DNA of 64,000 nt from Streptomyces olindensis (lineage in GTDB: Bacteria > Actinomycetota > Actinomycetes > Streptomycetales > Streptomycetaceae): NCBI GenBank assembly GCA_000696115.1, contig JJOH01000096.1, forward strand, positions 88,027-152,026, written 5' to 3'. Below, one piece after another: positions 1 through 8,239 of the stretch. The position numbers and the translations under genes are program-made. Under the pieces are notes generated by a model. The model was not told the DNA's origin. It worked only from the letters and a program-made list of their open reading frames with translations, and ran no database searches. The stretch's first letter is position 1. Each line of letters begins with the position of its first letter.

Positions 1-894
1 CCGCCCGGCGAGCCCTCCCGTCGGCTCACCGTGGGTGTCTTCCCGGGCGCCGGCGGCGTGCACCTGCACCACGCCCTCGACTCCGGGTACTTCCGGCGGG
101 CCGGGCTGGAGGTGAACCTCGTGCAGGTGGTCTCCTCCGACCAGCAGTCGGCGGGCTGGAACGACGGCGACTTCGACCTCATGCACACCTCCCCCGACCA
201 CCTGCTGCGCGGACTGCTGAAACGGGACCCGGTGGCCGTCCGAGCCGAGGGCATCGGCGAACTCGCCGTTCACCGGCGCCAGGGATTCCCGCTGCCCACG
301 GACCGCTGGGCGGTCGACAACGCCCGGAGCGCCTTCGCGTTCGTGCTGCGCGCCGTGCTCGCCGACGTCGCCGGCTCACCGGTGGCCGACGACCAACTCG
401 TCCCCGTGGGCGGCACGGTGCAGCGGTTCGAGGCCCTGCTGTCGGACGACGTGGACGGAACCACGCTCCACCCGCCGTTCGACGCCCTCGCCGTCGAGCA
501 GGGCGCCCCGCGCGTGGGCGGCCACCTCCAGGTCGTTCCCGACCTCATCACCAACGTCGTGGTCACCCCGCGGGAGACGGCGACGACGTGGCACACCCGT
601 GCCTACGTCGAGATCTGCCGCGCGAGCACCGAGGAACTGCTGGCCTCCGGCGCACCGGGCATCGCGGCGGCTCTGTCGCGGCAGGGTCTGCCGGACGCCG
701 CCGTCAGGGCCGCGGTCCCCGGACTGCTCGGGCCCGCCGGCCTGTCCACCTCACCCGAGGTGACCCTGCGCGGCATGGAGGCGGTGGCCGGGCTGCGCCG
801 TCGCTTCACTCCGGACTGGCGGCCCCACTGCCCGCTCACGTCCCTGATCGGCCCCGACGGGGAACGAAGAGCGCGGCAGAAGGAGCAGGCCTGA
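1..894 (+). CDS. Substrate-binding (SsuA/THI5/NMT1-like) protein, 5' end probably outside the window
   Basis: The frame is open from base 1, so the gene probably begins upstream; the first start inside the window is GTG at 31. The protein begins with a beta strand and a GAGGVHLHHALDSGYF segment followed by GLEVNLVQV, the layout of the first lobe of SsuA/THI5-type periplasmic binding proteins (small molecule to 'FxxAGLEV'). No signal peptide or lipobox is visible in the window, so it is either missing upstream or the protein is cytoplasmic. It ends 1 base before the CoA-transferase alpha gene, so the three genes probably form one transcript. The ligand is unknown; a carboxylic acid that needs CoA activation would fit the neighbours. 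Family call is moderate. Confidence 0.55.
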   Translation, partial: PPGEPSRRLTVGVFPGAGGVHLHHALDSGYFRRAGLEVNLVQVVSSDQQSAGWNDGDFDLMHTSPDHLLRGLLKRDPVAVRAEGIGELAVHRRQGFPLPTDRWAVDNARSAFAFVLRAVLADVAGSPVADDQLVPVGGTVQRFEALLSDDVDGTTLHPPFDALAVEQGAPRVGGHLQVVPDLITNVVVTPRETATTWHTRAYVEICRASTEELLASGAPGIAAALSRQGLPDAAVRAAVPGLLGPAGLSTSPEVTLRGMEAVAGLRRRFTPDWRPHCPLTSLIGPDGERRARQKEQA

Positions 895-895
895 C

Positions 896-1678
896 ATGGA
901 CAAGGTGCTGGCCTCGGCCGCCGAGGCCGTGGCCGACGTGCACGACGGTGCGTCGATCGCCGTCGGCGGGTTCGGCCTGAGCGGTGTGCCCAACGTGCTG
1001 ATCAAGGCACTCCACGACCGCGGGGTCTGCGGATTGAACGTCGTGTCGAACAACTGCGGCGCCATGGACGCGGGCCTTGCCGTGCTGCTCGCCGCAGGGC
1101 GGATAGCCCGGGTGACCGGTTCGTACATCGGCGCCAACAAGGAGTTCGCCCGCCAGTACCTGGCCGGGGAGCTGGAGGTCGAGCTGATTCCCCAGGGCAC
1201 GCTGGCCGAGCGGCTGCGCGCCGGTGGCTGCGGCATCCCCGCGTTCTACACGCCGGCGGGTGTCGGCACGCAGGTCGCCGAGGGCGGGCTCCCGTGGCGT
1301 TACGACGGGCAGGGCGGGGTCGCGCTGGCCTCACCCGCCAAGGAGGTACGGGAGTTCGACGGCACCGAGTACGTGCTGGAGCGTGCGATCCGCACCGACT
1401 TCGCGCTCGTCCGCGCGGCCAGGGGCGACCGGCACGGCAACCTCGTCTTCGCCAAGTCGTCGCGGAACTTCAACCCCGTCGCGGCCATGGCGGGACGCGT
1501 GACGATCGCCGAGGTGGAGCGGCTGGTCGAGCCCGGGGAGATCGACCCGGACGCGGTGCACCTGCCGGGGATCTTCGTGCAGCGGGTCATCGCCCTCACC
1601 CCCCGGCAGGCCGCGGACAAGATGATCGAACAGCGCACGGTGTCCGTGCCGGGTGGACAGCGGGCGGTGGAGCACTGA
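896..1678 (+). CDS. 3-oxoacid CoA-transferase, subunit A
   Basis: 260 residues, the usual length of the alpha subunit of class I CoA-transferases (ScoA/AtoD/PcaI). The N-terminal GGFGLSGVPN segment (about residues 23-32) is the family's glycine-rich CoA-binding loop, followed by NNCGAMDAG and GSYIGANKEF. The enzyme moves CoA from succinyl-CoA or acetyl-CoA to a 3-oxo acid in the cytoplasm, working with the beta subunit. Its stop codon overlaps the beta-subunit ATG (stop at 1676-1678, ATG at 1678), which implies translational coupling. Whether the substrate is acetoacetate or 3-oxoadipate cannot be told from sequence. Confidence 0.92.
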   Translation: MDKVLASAAEAVADVHDGASIAVGGFGLSGVPNVLIKALHDRGVCGLNVVSNNCGAMDAGLAVLLAAGRIARVTGSYIGANKEFARQYLAGELEVELIPQGTLAERLRAGGCGIPAFYTPAGVGTQVAEGGLPWRYDGQGGVALASPAKEVREFDGTEYVLERAIRTDFALVRAARGDRHGNLVFAKSSRNFNPVAAMAGRVTIAEVERLVEPGEIDPDAVHLPGIFVQRVIALTPRQAADKMIEQRTVSVPGGQRAVEH

Positions 1679-2316
1679 TGGCGTGGAGCCGCACGGAGAT
1701 GGCCGCCCGGGCCGCACGCGAGCTGCGGAACGGTCAGTACGTGAACCTGGGCATCGGGCTGCCGACCCTGATCCCCAACCACCTGCCGCGCGGCGTGCGG
1801 GTGACCCTCGAATCCGAGAACGGCATCCTCGGCACCGGCCCCTATCCCACGGAGGACGAGGTCGATCCGGACCTCGTCAACGCCGGCAAGGAGACCGTGA
1901 CGGTGCTGCCCGGGGCCTCGTTCTTCGACTCCGCACTCTCCTTCGGGATGATCCGCGGCGGACACATCGACGTCGCCGTACTCGGCGCCATGCAGGTCTC
2001 CGCGGCGGGCGACCTGGCGAACTGGGCGGTCCCGGGCCGGCTCGTCACCGGCATCGGCGGCGCCATGGACCTGGTCCACGGGGCCCGCACCGTCATCGTC
2101 GTGATGACCCACACCGCGAAGGACGGCAGCCCCAAGATCGTCGAGGAGTGCTCCCTGCCGCTGACCGGCAGACGCTGCGTGCACCGCGTCATCACCGACC
2201 TCGCCGTCCTGGACGTGACCGACGACGGCCTCGCCCTGGTCGAAACGGCCCCCGGCGTCACCGCCGACCGAGTGCGGGAGCACACCGAGGCGGAGATCCG
2301 GGCCGGCACGGCCTGA
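1678..2316 (+). CDS. 3-oxoacid CoA-transferase, subunit B
   Basis: 212 residues, full length for the beta subunit. The SENGILG motif (residues 46-52) carries the catalytic glutamate (Glu47) that forms the glutamyl-CoA thioester in class I CoA-transferases; NLGIGLPT (23-30) and the GAMQVSAAGDLANW stretch are also typical. It pairs with the gene directly upstream, with a one-base overlap. A strong hairpin follows at 2381-2408, so the transcript probably ends there. The GntR gene downstream is a natural candidate regulator. Confidence 0.93.
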   Translation: MAWSRTEMAARAARELRNGQYVNLGIGLPTLIPNHLPRGVRVTLESENGILGTGPYPTEDEVDPDLVNAGKETVTVLPGASFFDSALSFGMIRGGHIDVAVLGAMQVSAAGDLANWAVPGRLVTGIGGAMDLVHGARTVIVVMTHTAKDGSPKIVEECSLPLTGRRCVHRVITDLAVLDVTDDGLALVETAPGVTADRVREHTEAEIRAGTA

Positions 2317-2380
2317 CCACGGCCGCCGGGAGGTGGATACAGTCGACCCTCCTCTGGACCTCGCTGCCAAATCAGGAGAT

Positions 2381-2408
2381 GGCTCTCCTAGCGAGTTGAA
2401 GGAGAGCC
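2381..2408 (+). terminator. Hairpin after the CoA-transferase operon
   Basis: Perfect 8-bp inverted repeat GGCTCTCC / GGAGAGCC with a 12-base loop, 65 bases after the scoB-type stop codon. No T-tract follows, as is usual in Streptomyces. It could instead be an operator for the GntR protein that begins at 2445. Confidence 0.55.
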
Positions 2409-2423
2409 GGGTCTCAGCTGCAT

Positions 2424-2446
2424 ACACCTGGGTAAACTTCGGGTGT
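2424..2446. promoter_or_regulatory. Inverted repeat at the GntR start
   Basis: ACACC at 2424-2428 is matched by GGTGT at 2442-2446, separated by 13 bases, and overlaps the GTG start at 2445. The position would suit autorepression by the GntR protein. Arms are short, so chance is possible. Confidence 0.3.
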
Positions 2447-3248
2447 GAACAGGAGCAGAAGCGAGTCCCGTGAGGCACAGCGGCCGGCCGGCGACGAGAG
2501 CGAGGCGCAGGCCGCGTCCGGGCGGTCGGGCGAGAGTCCCACGGCCGCCGGGGGAGGGCGACGCCTGGCCCTCGATGTCCACGGCCGCCTGCGCGCCATG
2601 ATCCTCAACGGCGAGCTGCCCCCGGGATCGGTGCTGCTCCAGGCCGAGATGGCCCGGAAGCTGGGCGTGAGCCGGACCCCCATGCGCGAGGCGTTCCGGC
2701 TGCTCCAGGAGGAGGGGCTCATCGACGCCCGCCCCGACCAGCGAGCGCGGGTGCGGTCGGTCGACCCCGAGGACCTGGACGCCGTCTACGGGGCCCGCAT
2801 CATGCTCGAAACGCTGGCCGTGAGCATGACGGCCAAGTCGTTCACGGCGGAGGACGTCAAGCGCATGACCGACGCCCTCGAAAGGATGCAGGGACTGACG
2901 GTCGACGAACAGCCCGACGAGTGGCACGCGGCACACCACGAGTTCCACAGCCTCGCCACCCAGGCGGTGGGACCGCACCTCCAGCGCATGATCGCCTCGC
3001 TCGGCGAGCACAGCGAGCGCTACATCCGCCTGGCTCAGCTGGGCGCGCCCGCCTCCTGGGGCAAGGCGTACGCGGAGCACGAGGCACTCCTGGAGGCACT
3101 GCGCCGGAGCGACCCGGCCGAGGCCGCACGCGTCGTCGCCCGCCACCTGGCGCGCACCGCCCTGAGCGTGCTGGCGGACATCGCCCCCGAGTACGAACCC
3201 GCGGCCACGCGTACGGCCCTGGGAATCGCGGGCAACGGTCAGGCATGA
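2445..3248 (+). CDS. GntR-family regulator, FCD (FadR) subfamily
   Basis: 267 residues from a GTG start. A hydrophilic, low-complexity extension of about 40 residues precedes a winged helix (about 42-105) that contains LGVSRTPMREAFRLLQEEGL, the GntR recognition helix pattern. The C-terminal all-alpha FCD domain holds the metal/effector-binding histidines in EWHAAHHEFHSLA. FCD regulators respond to small organic acids and are commonly next to the genes they control, here the CoA-transferase operon. The extension makes it longer than the usual 220-240 residues; a later internal start is possible but no better ribosome-binding site was seen. Confidence 0.88.
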   Translation: MNRSRSESREAQRPAGDESEAQAASGRSGESPTAAGGGRRLALDVHGRLRAMILNGELPPGSVLLQAEMARKLGVSRTPMREAFRLLQEEGLIDARPDQRARVRSVDPEDLDAVYGARIMLETLAVSMTAKSFTAEDVKRMTDALERMQGLTVDEQPDEWHAAHHEFHSLATQAVGPHLQRMIASLGEHSERYIRLAQLGAPASWGKAYAEHEALLEALRRSDPAEAARVVARHLARTALSVLADIAPEYEPAATRTALGIAGNGQA

Positions 3249-3315
3249 CCCTCGGCCGCTGCCGGCTGACGCGCCGGGTGGGCGTGACCGGCAGACGGGA
3301 CCCGGGTGGCCGAAC

Positions 3316-3846
3316 CACGGTCGTGGCCCGGGCCTCGGTCAGGGGCCCCGGGACCTCCTCGGCGAGGAAGTGGCCGAAGCCCGGGATGACCAGTCCGGTG
3401 ACGTCGGTGGCGACCTTGCGCAGGTCCTCCGCCGGTGCGGTGCCGGTGCTGTGTTCGCCGCCGACCGCGAGGACCGGGATGGTCAGCGGCCCCTCCTCCT
3501 TGTACCGGCGCTGGAACTGCTCGGCGGTCTCGTCGAGGCGACGGTAGAGCTAGAAGTTGGCGCGCAGGGCGGCCGGGTCGCGCAGCGCGTCGACATAGAC
3601 GTCGACGGCGTGCTGCGGGATGGCGTCGGGGGTGGCGGCCTTGGAGGCGAACTGGTGGCCGGTGTAGATCTCCTCGCGGCCGGCGACCATGCGTTCGTTG
3701 ATGTCCGTGAGGCGGTTGAAGGCGAAGTGCCACAGGAACTCGTTGGTCGCCGCGTCCGACATCAGCGGCGGTGACGGGGAGAAGCCGGGCAGGACCGCCT
3801 CGCCGACGACGAGGCGGGTGACCTGGGAGGACGTACGACCGCTCAT
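3316..3846 (-). pseudogene. Alpha/beta hydrolase (epoxide-hydrolase-like), 5'-truncated with an in-frame amber codon
   Basis: Reading leftward, TRLVVGEAVLPGF and then FLWHFAFNRL resemble the middle of epoxide-hydrolase-like proteins, and IPVLAVGGEHS ... VIPGFGHFLAEEVPG supplies the acid and histidine ends of the catalytic triad. The N-terminal half with the oxyanion hole and nucleophile is absent. A TAG at 3550-3552 interrupts the frame after RANF; the homology resumes directly with LYRRLDETAEQF in the same frame, so a single substitution is the likely cause. The truncation point near 3840 coincides with the start of a TetR fragment on the other strand, which marks a recombination scar. Confidence 0.75.
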
Positions 3847-3961
3847 GTGCGGGGTCGCCTACGCCGCCCTCCTCCACGCCGACGACCCGGAGACCCGCCT
3901 CGCGCCTGGCCGCCGCTACCTGGGCGTCATGCTGCAGGGGCTGCGCACGGCCTCGGCATGA
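3841..3961 (+). pseudogene. C-terminal fragment of a TetR-family regulator
   Basis: About 35 codons ending VAYAALLHADDPE ... YLGVMLQGLR match the last helices of TetR regulators, with no DNA-binding domain in front. The fragment abuts the truncated hydrolase on the opposite strand; hydrolase and TetR genes are often divergent neighbours, so an internal deletion of such a pair would explain both remnants. Confidence 0.5.
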
Positions 3962-3995
3962 GGGCCCCTCTGATCACCCCCGATGCTCCAGGCGC

Positions 3996-5169
3996 TCAGA
4001 AGGCGTAGCGCACGCGGAGCCACGGCGCATGCCGGTCGATCAGGGCGCGCAGAGTCCGCACGGCATCCCCTTTGACCCTGTTGCGGTAGCGGACGTTCAG
4101 GGCGCCGTTCTCGGAGCGCTTGGCCTGTTGGAGCTCCGGTCGCCACAGGACTTCCTCGGCGCGGGGGTGCCAGCCGAGGTTGACCTCGTGCAGGTCCTGG
4201 TTGTGGGTGAGCATGATCACCTCAGCGGCGGCCTGCTGCTTCACCCGGCGCGGCAGGACGTCGTCGAGGTGGCGGAGCAGCTCGGCCCAGGCGTCCTGCC
4301 GGCCGGGGCGGACGACCACGGGGGAGAGGTTGAAGTGCACCTCGTACCCGGCGTCCAGGAAGTCCGCCGCGGCGCCGATGCGCTCGGCGACGGGCGAGGA
4401 GCGCACATCGAGCAGCCGGGCGTCGTCCGGCGGCATCAGCGAGAAGCGGATGCGGGTGCGGCCACGCGGGTCGAGGGCCAGCAGGTCGGGGTTGACGAAC
4501 TTGGTGGCGAAGGAGGCCTTGGCCGTGGGCCACTGCCGGAACGCGTGCACCAGATCCGCCGTGTTGTCGCAGATCAGCGCGTCAACCGAGCAGTCGCCGT
4601 TCTCCCCGATGTCGTACACCCACGCCTCGGGGTCGCACTGGTTCGGTTCGGGCTTGCGCCCCTGCCGCGTCACGTGACGAGCGAGGTGCGCGATGATCCG
4701 GTCGATGTTCGTGAAGACGGTGATGGGGTTGGCGTACCCCTTGCGCCGGGGCACGTAGCAGTAGGCGCAGGCCATGGCGCAGCCATGGGAGGCGCCGGGA
4801 GCGATCCAGTCCGCCGACCGGCCGTTGGCGTGTGGCGAGGGTCTTCTTCTCACCCAGGACCAGCGTCTCCCCTTTGACGCGGACCCAGCGCTCGACGTTG
4901 CCCTGGTTGCCGTGCAGCCCGGGGATGCGCCAGTGGGAGTCCACCATGGTCACGCGCGCGTCGGGGAACCGGGCGGTGATCTGCCTTCCGCGCGGTGACG
5001 CGGCCGCCGCGGGCTCGGCGTGGATCTCCCGCACGGGCAGCATCCGGGGGGCCTCCGCGGAGGTGCGGAAGGAGGAGGGCCGGTCGGTCGCGGCGGGTCC
5101 GGGGGTGAGGGCGTCGAGCCCGAACAGCGCGCCGGAGTCGTCGTCCGGGCCGCCGGAGGGGTGGTGCAT
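3996..5169 (-). pseudogene. Spore-photoproduct-lyase-like radical SAM gene split by a frameshift
   Basis: The two parts are an N-terminal piece starting at ATG 5169 and running to LVLGEKKTLA near 4827, and a second piece in another frame that begins ANGRSADWIAPG. The second piece holds the radical SAM cluster motif GCAMACAYCY (CxxxCxxC) and the SPL-family strings VPRRKGYANP and RYRNRVKGD. Joined, they give about 390 residues, the size of actinobacterial SPL-family proteins of unknown substrate. The shift lies at about 4824-4832, immediately before the iron-sulfur motif, so neither part would work alone. A sequencing error or programmed frameshift cannot be excluded; conservation on both sides is good, so any mutation is recent. 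The family acts on DNA thymine-dimer lesions in Bacillus; in Streptomyces its role is unclear. Confidence 0.8.
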
Positions 5170-5321
5170 GAGTGCTCCCGGACGGATGGTGCGAGGGGGC
5201 GGCGGGCCCCGTCACGTCAACTGTACGGGGCACACATCGTTCACACGGAGGCCCGTCACGCAGGGACACGGCCGCTCAGTGCTCGGTGACTTCCCCGCCC
5301 GGCGGCCACCCGAGCCCGGGC

Positions 5322-5352
5322 GGGCCCCGCCGTCGTCGCAGAGGCGGGGCCC
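5322..5352 (-). terminator. Terminator of the serine protease gene
   Basis: Perfect 10-bp stem GGGCCCCGCC / GGCGGGGCCC with an 11-base loop lies 22 bases past the protease stop codon in its direction of transcription. Confidence 0.75.
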
Positions 5353-5374
5353 ACCCGGTCACACGGGTCACTGG

Positions 5375-6526
5375 TCAGGCGGTGTGAAGCCGCAGCCCGT
5401 ACCGGTTGAGGATCTCGTTGACGGGCTGGTGCCACGTCTGGCCGCCGCTGCCGCAGTTGCCCCAGCCGCCGGAGGTGACACCCTGCGCCTGGTCGCCGCT
5501 GATGAAGGAGCCGCCGGAGTCACCGGGTTCGGCGCAGACACTCGTCTTCGTCATCTGGTGGACCGCACCCTGGCTGTAGTTCACGGTCTCGTTCTTGGCC
5601 AGCACGGTGCCGCAGTGCCAGCGAGTGGTGGAGCCGGAACGGCACACGGAGGCTCCCACCGGGGCCTCGGCGGAGCCGCGGACGAGCTGGTCGGGGACCG
5701 TGCCCCAGCCCAGCACCACCGGCACGGTCCACCAGCCGCTGCCCACGTTCACCCAGGCGTAGTCGTCGCCCGGGAACGACGACCCCTGGAAGTTGCCGAT
5801 GTAGGACCGGTCCCAGCCGTACACGGCCGCGCTCGGCCGGCCGCAGTGCCCTGCGGTGACGAAGCCACCGTGCACGGAAAAGCCTATGGAACAGCGGACG
5901 TTGCCCGTGTAGTACGGGTCGCCGCCCACGGTCCCGGCGGCGAAGGTACGCGGTGCCGCGGGGGCCTGTCGCACCGTCACGGGACCGGCCTCGCGGGCTC
6001 GGGCGAGGAAGGCCCGGACATCGTTGTCGTCGCGGTGCGCGGCGACGACGTTCACGACGACCTTGTTGGCCTTCGGGTCCACGTGCCAGCTGCCGACTCC
6101 GGCGGGCGCGGACAGGCCGTCGATGCGCTTCTTCGCCGCGTCGAGTCGCCGCGCGTCGTGGCGCACGAGCCGTACGGTCGCTCCGGTCGCGCGTACGGCG
6201 TCGGCGGGCGCGGCGCGCGTGACGGCGACGGTGAGTCGGCCCTTGTCGGCGTCGAACCAGGAGCCGGCGTAGGCCGATCCGGCGGCGTCGCGCGCCTTGC
6301 GTTCGACGGCTGTCGCGGTCTTCTCCGCGGCCAGGCGCGCTTCGGCCTGATCCCGGGTCAGCCCCAGGTCGCGCTGCATCGCGGAGAGAAGGCCGGGGGA
6401 GGCAGGTGCTTCGGTGGAGCGCGCGGGTGCGTCCGCGGCGGAGGCGGGCAGGGCGCTCGCGCTCGCCCAGCTGCCGAGCAGGAGGAGAACGGACAGTCCG
6501 GCACGCAGGGTGGTGATGCGTCTCAA
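5375..6526 (-). CDS. Secreted serine protease, S1 family (streptogrisin/alpha-lytic type)
   Basis: 383 residues with a pre-pro-enzyme layout. A Sec signal peptide (about 1-31, cleavage near ASA-AD) is followed by an alpha-lytic-type pro-region (about 45-195) and the chymotrypsin-fold mature domain from about 199. The catalytic triad is visible: His227 in TAGHCG, Asp255 in GDDYAWV and Ser337 in EPGDSGGSF. Cys pairs at 212/228, 295/305 and 331/358 fit the streptogrisin disulfides. The pro-region acts as a folding chaperone and is then removed in this family. The start is a TTG, with an AAGG-like ribosome site upstream and no better ATG. A 12-bp palindrome at 6577-6588 in the promoter region may be an operator, and a strong terminator follows the gene. 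Confidence 0.93.
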   Translation of the reverse strand: MRRITTLRAGLSVLLLLGSWASASALPASAADAPARSTEAPASPGLLSAMQRDLGLTRDQAEARLAAEKTATAVERKARDAAGSAYAGSWFDADKGRLTVAVTRAAPADAVRATGATVRLVRHDARRLDAAKKRIDGLSAPAGVGSWHVDPKANKVVVNVVAAHRDDNDVRAFLARAREAGPVTVRQAPAAPRTFAAGTVGGDPYYTGNVRCSIGFSVHGGFVTAGHCGRPSAAVYGWDRSYIGNFQGSSFPGDDYAWVNVGSGWWTVPVVLGWGTVPDQLVRGSAEAPVGASVCRSGSTTRWHCGTVLAKNETVNYSQGAVHQMTKTSVCAEPGDSGGSFISGDQAQGVTSGGWGNCGSGGQTWHQPVNEILNRYGLRLHTA

Positions 6527-6576
6527 GGGAATGACCCTTCGTTGTTCCAGCAGGGTGGGGTGGAACAGCAGTGCTT

Positions 6577-6588
6577 GAGAGCGCTCTC
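6577..6588. promoter_or_regulatory. LacI-type palindrome upstream of the protease
   Basis: Perfect palindrome GAGAGCGCTCTC, centred about 56 bases upstream of the protease start. It resembles the Streptomyces cellobiose/maltose-type LacI operators (consensus near TGGGAGCGCTCCCA), which suggests carbon-source control. The regulator is not in this window. Confidence 0.45.
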
Positions 6589-6735
6589 TTGGGTGTGCGC
6601 GGCAGAGCCTAGCCCTTGATCATGAAAAGGGTCTACGCCAATCCTGGCCACGCCGTCGCTTCGGCGGAAAGGGAGCGACGAGCGAACAGCTCCCCGCCGC
6701 TCCGAGGGCCACAACTCCTCCGGCCGGGCCCGGGT

Positions 6736-7158
6736 TCAGGCGATGGACGCCGAAATGACGGCGGACACGGCGAGATTGCAGGACGCCGTCACCCAGACCG
6801 CGGGATGAGGCTCGGTCTCGACCAGCGTCGCCCCCAGGCGCCCCGGCGTGATCAGGTCCACCACCAGGAACGCCACGGCCATCATCACCAGCCCCAGCAG
6901 CCCGAAGGCCGCGGTCGAGACCAGCCCTTTGCCGAAGTCCTCGTACGTCGTCCAGATGGACGTGAACACGATGCCGCCGATACCGAGCAGTGCGGAGCTC
7001 AGCACCGTGGCGGCGTTGCGGTTGCGCTGCTCCCATATCTGCCGGCCGAGCTTTCCGGGCGTCAGCACGTCGACCAGGACGATGCCGAGGACCAACAGGA
7101 CCAGCCCCAGCCCGCCGTACGCAGTGGCCCGCCCGAGTCCGTTGACGATATCGCTCAT
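6736..7158 (-). CDS. DUF350-family membrane protein
   Basis: 140 residues with four hydrophobic helices arranged as an internal duplication. Each half has a glycine-rich helix followed by a V-D-x-(L/I)-TPG-(K/R)-L-G loop (VDVLTPGKLG and VDLITPGRLG). This repeated TPG motif is the signature of DUF350 (UPF0719) inner-membrane proteins, whose biochemical role is unknown. The start is the ATG at 7158 because the first helix begins a few residues later. No operon partner is apparent; the next gene diverges. Confidence 0.85.
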   Translation of the reverse strand: MSDIVNGLGRATAYGGLGLVLLVLGIVLVDVLTPGKLGRQIWEQRNRNAATVLSSALLGIGGIVFTSIWTTYEDFGKGLVSTAAFGLLGLVMMAVAFLVVDLITPGRLGATLVETEPHPAVWVTASCNLAVSAVISASIA

Positions 7159-7385
7159 GGGATAGCCCGACTCCAGAGTGTTGAGATCGTGAGTGATCGC
7201 GGTCAAGGAGAGGCAAAATGTAGCGCAGACGTCGCGTCCACTGATCATCGCCCGCCGCGGTGGCGCCCCTCCGCCGCAGCCGGGACGGCGCCGCCGGTGA
7301 CGACCCGAGTGCGAGGCCGGGCCCCGACGAACGCGGTAGGGAAAATGTCGGGTGGCCGGGACCACTGCCGCCGCACGATGAGGGC

Positions 7386-8177
7386 ATGGACGACACGACC
7401 CTGGTGACCCGCTTCCTCCGCGACGGCTTCGTGAAGTTGGAGGGCGCCGTCGCGCCGCGTGTGGCCGCGGACTGCGCCCGGCTGCTGTGGCGGGAGACGG
7501 GCTGCGACCCGGACGATCCGACGACGTGGACACAGCCCGTGCACTGGGTGCCCGGCATGGCCCAGGGGCCGTTCGCGGCCGCCCCCAACTCCCCGTCGCT
7601 GCATCGTGCGTACGACCTGCTCGTGGGCGCGGGACGCTGGGAGCCGCGCTACTCGCTGGGCACCTTCCCGCTCCGCTTCCCGCACGAGGAGGAGCCCGAC
7701 GACGCGGGCTGGCACATCGAGGGGAGTTATCTGCCGGAGGGCGAGAGCTGGTACTTCACGAACCTGCGCTCCCGGGGCCGGGCGTTGCTGATGCTGTTCC
7801 TGTTCAGCGAGGTCGGTGAGGACGACGCCCCGACACGCATCCGGGTCGGCTCCCACCTCGACGTGCCGAAGGTGCTGGCGAAGTACGGGGAGGACGGGGC
7901 GAGCGGGCCGGTCCTCGCGCCCGACCTGGTGGCGGCGTCCGACCACCGGCCGCTCGCCCACGCCACCGGGTCCCCGGGCGACGTCTTCCTGTGCCATCCG
8001 TTCCTGGTGCACGCGGCGCAACCGCACCACGGGGTGCGACCGCGCTTCATGGCCCAGCCGCCACTGATGCCGGCCGCGCCGTACGAACTGGAGCGAGCCG
8101 ACGGCGCGTACTCCGCCGTGGAGATCGCGATCCGTCGGGGCCTGGGACATGACACCCCCGCCGTCGGCCTGCACTGA
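7386..8177 (+). CDS. Phytanoyl-CoA dioxygenase (PhyH)-like Fe(II)/2-oxoglutarate oxygenase
   Basis: 263 residues. FLRDGFVKLEGAV at the N-terminus is the usual PhyH opening. The metal site appears as WHIEG (His and an acidic residue, here Glu rather than the more common Asp) and the distal histidine in HPFLVHAA; Arg in GVRPRFMAQP would bind 2-oxoglutarate. The protein is likely cytoplasmic and hydroxylates an unknown small substrate. It stands alone, with a strong bidirectional terminator at 8206-8229. The HxE variant is compatible with iron binding but should be verified by alignment. Confidence 0.8.
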   Translation: MDDTTLVTRFLRDGFVKLEGAVAPRVAADCARLLWRETGCDPDDPTTWTQPVHWVPGMAQGPFAAAPNSPSLHRAYDLLVGAGRWEPRYSLGTFPLRFPHEEEPDDAGWHIEGSYLPEGESWYFTNLRSRGRALLMLFLFSEVGEDDAPTRIRVGSHLDVPKVLAKYGEDGASGPVLAPDLVAASDHRPLAHATGSPGDVFLCHPFLVHAAQPHHGVRPRFMAQPPLMPAAPYELERADGAYSAVEIAIRRGLGHDTPAVGLH

Positions 8178-8205
8178 GAACCGCAACCGGCGCGGCCGAC
8201 CCGAC

Positions 8206-8229
8206 GCCCTCCGCGGGCACGCGGAGGGC
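8206..8229. terminator. Bidirectional terminator between converging genes
   Basis: Perfect 10-bp stem GCCCTCCGCG / CGCGGAGGGC with a 4-base loop, placed between the stop codons of the PhyH gene and the oppositely oriented carrier gene. It could serve both. Confidence 0.85.
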
Positions 8230-8239
8230 GCTCGTCGCG

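Noticed and set aside
2388..3146. Long minus-strand open frame over the GntR gene
   Set aside because: It is the antisense shadow of a well-supported GntR gene; its protein has no family motif and is the product of GC-rich third-position bias.
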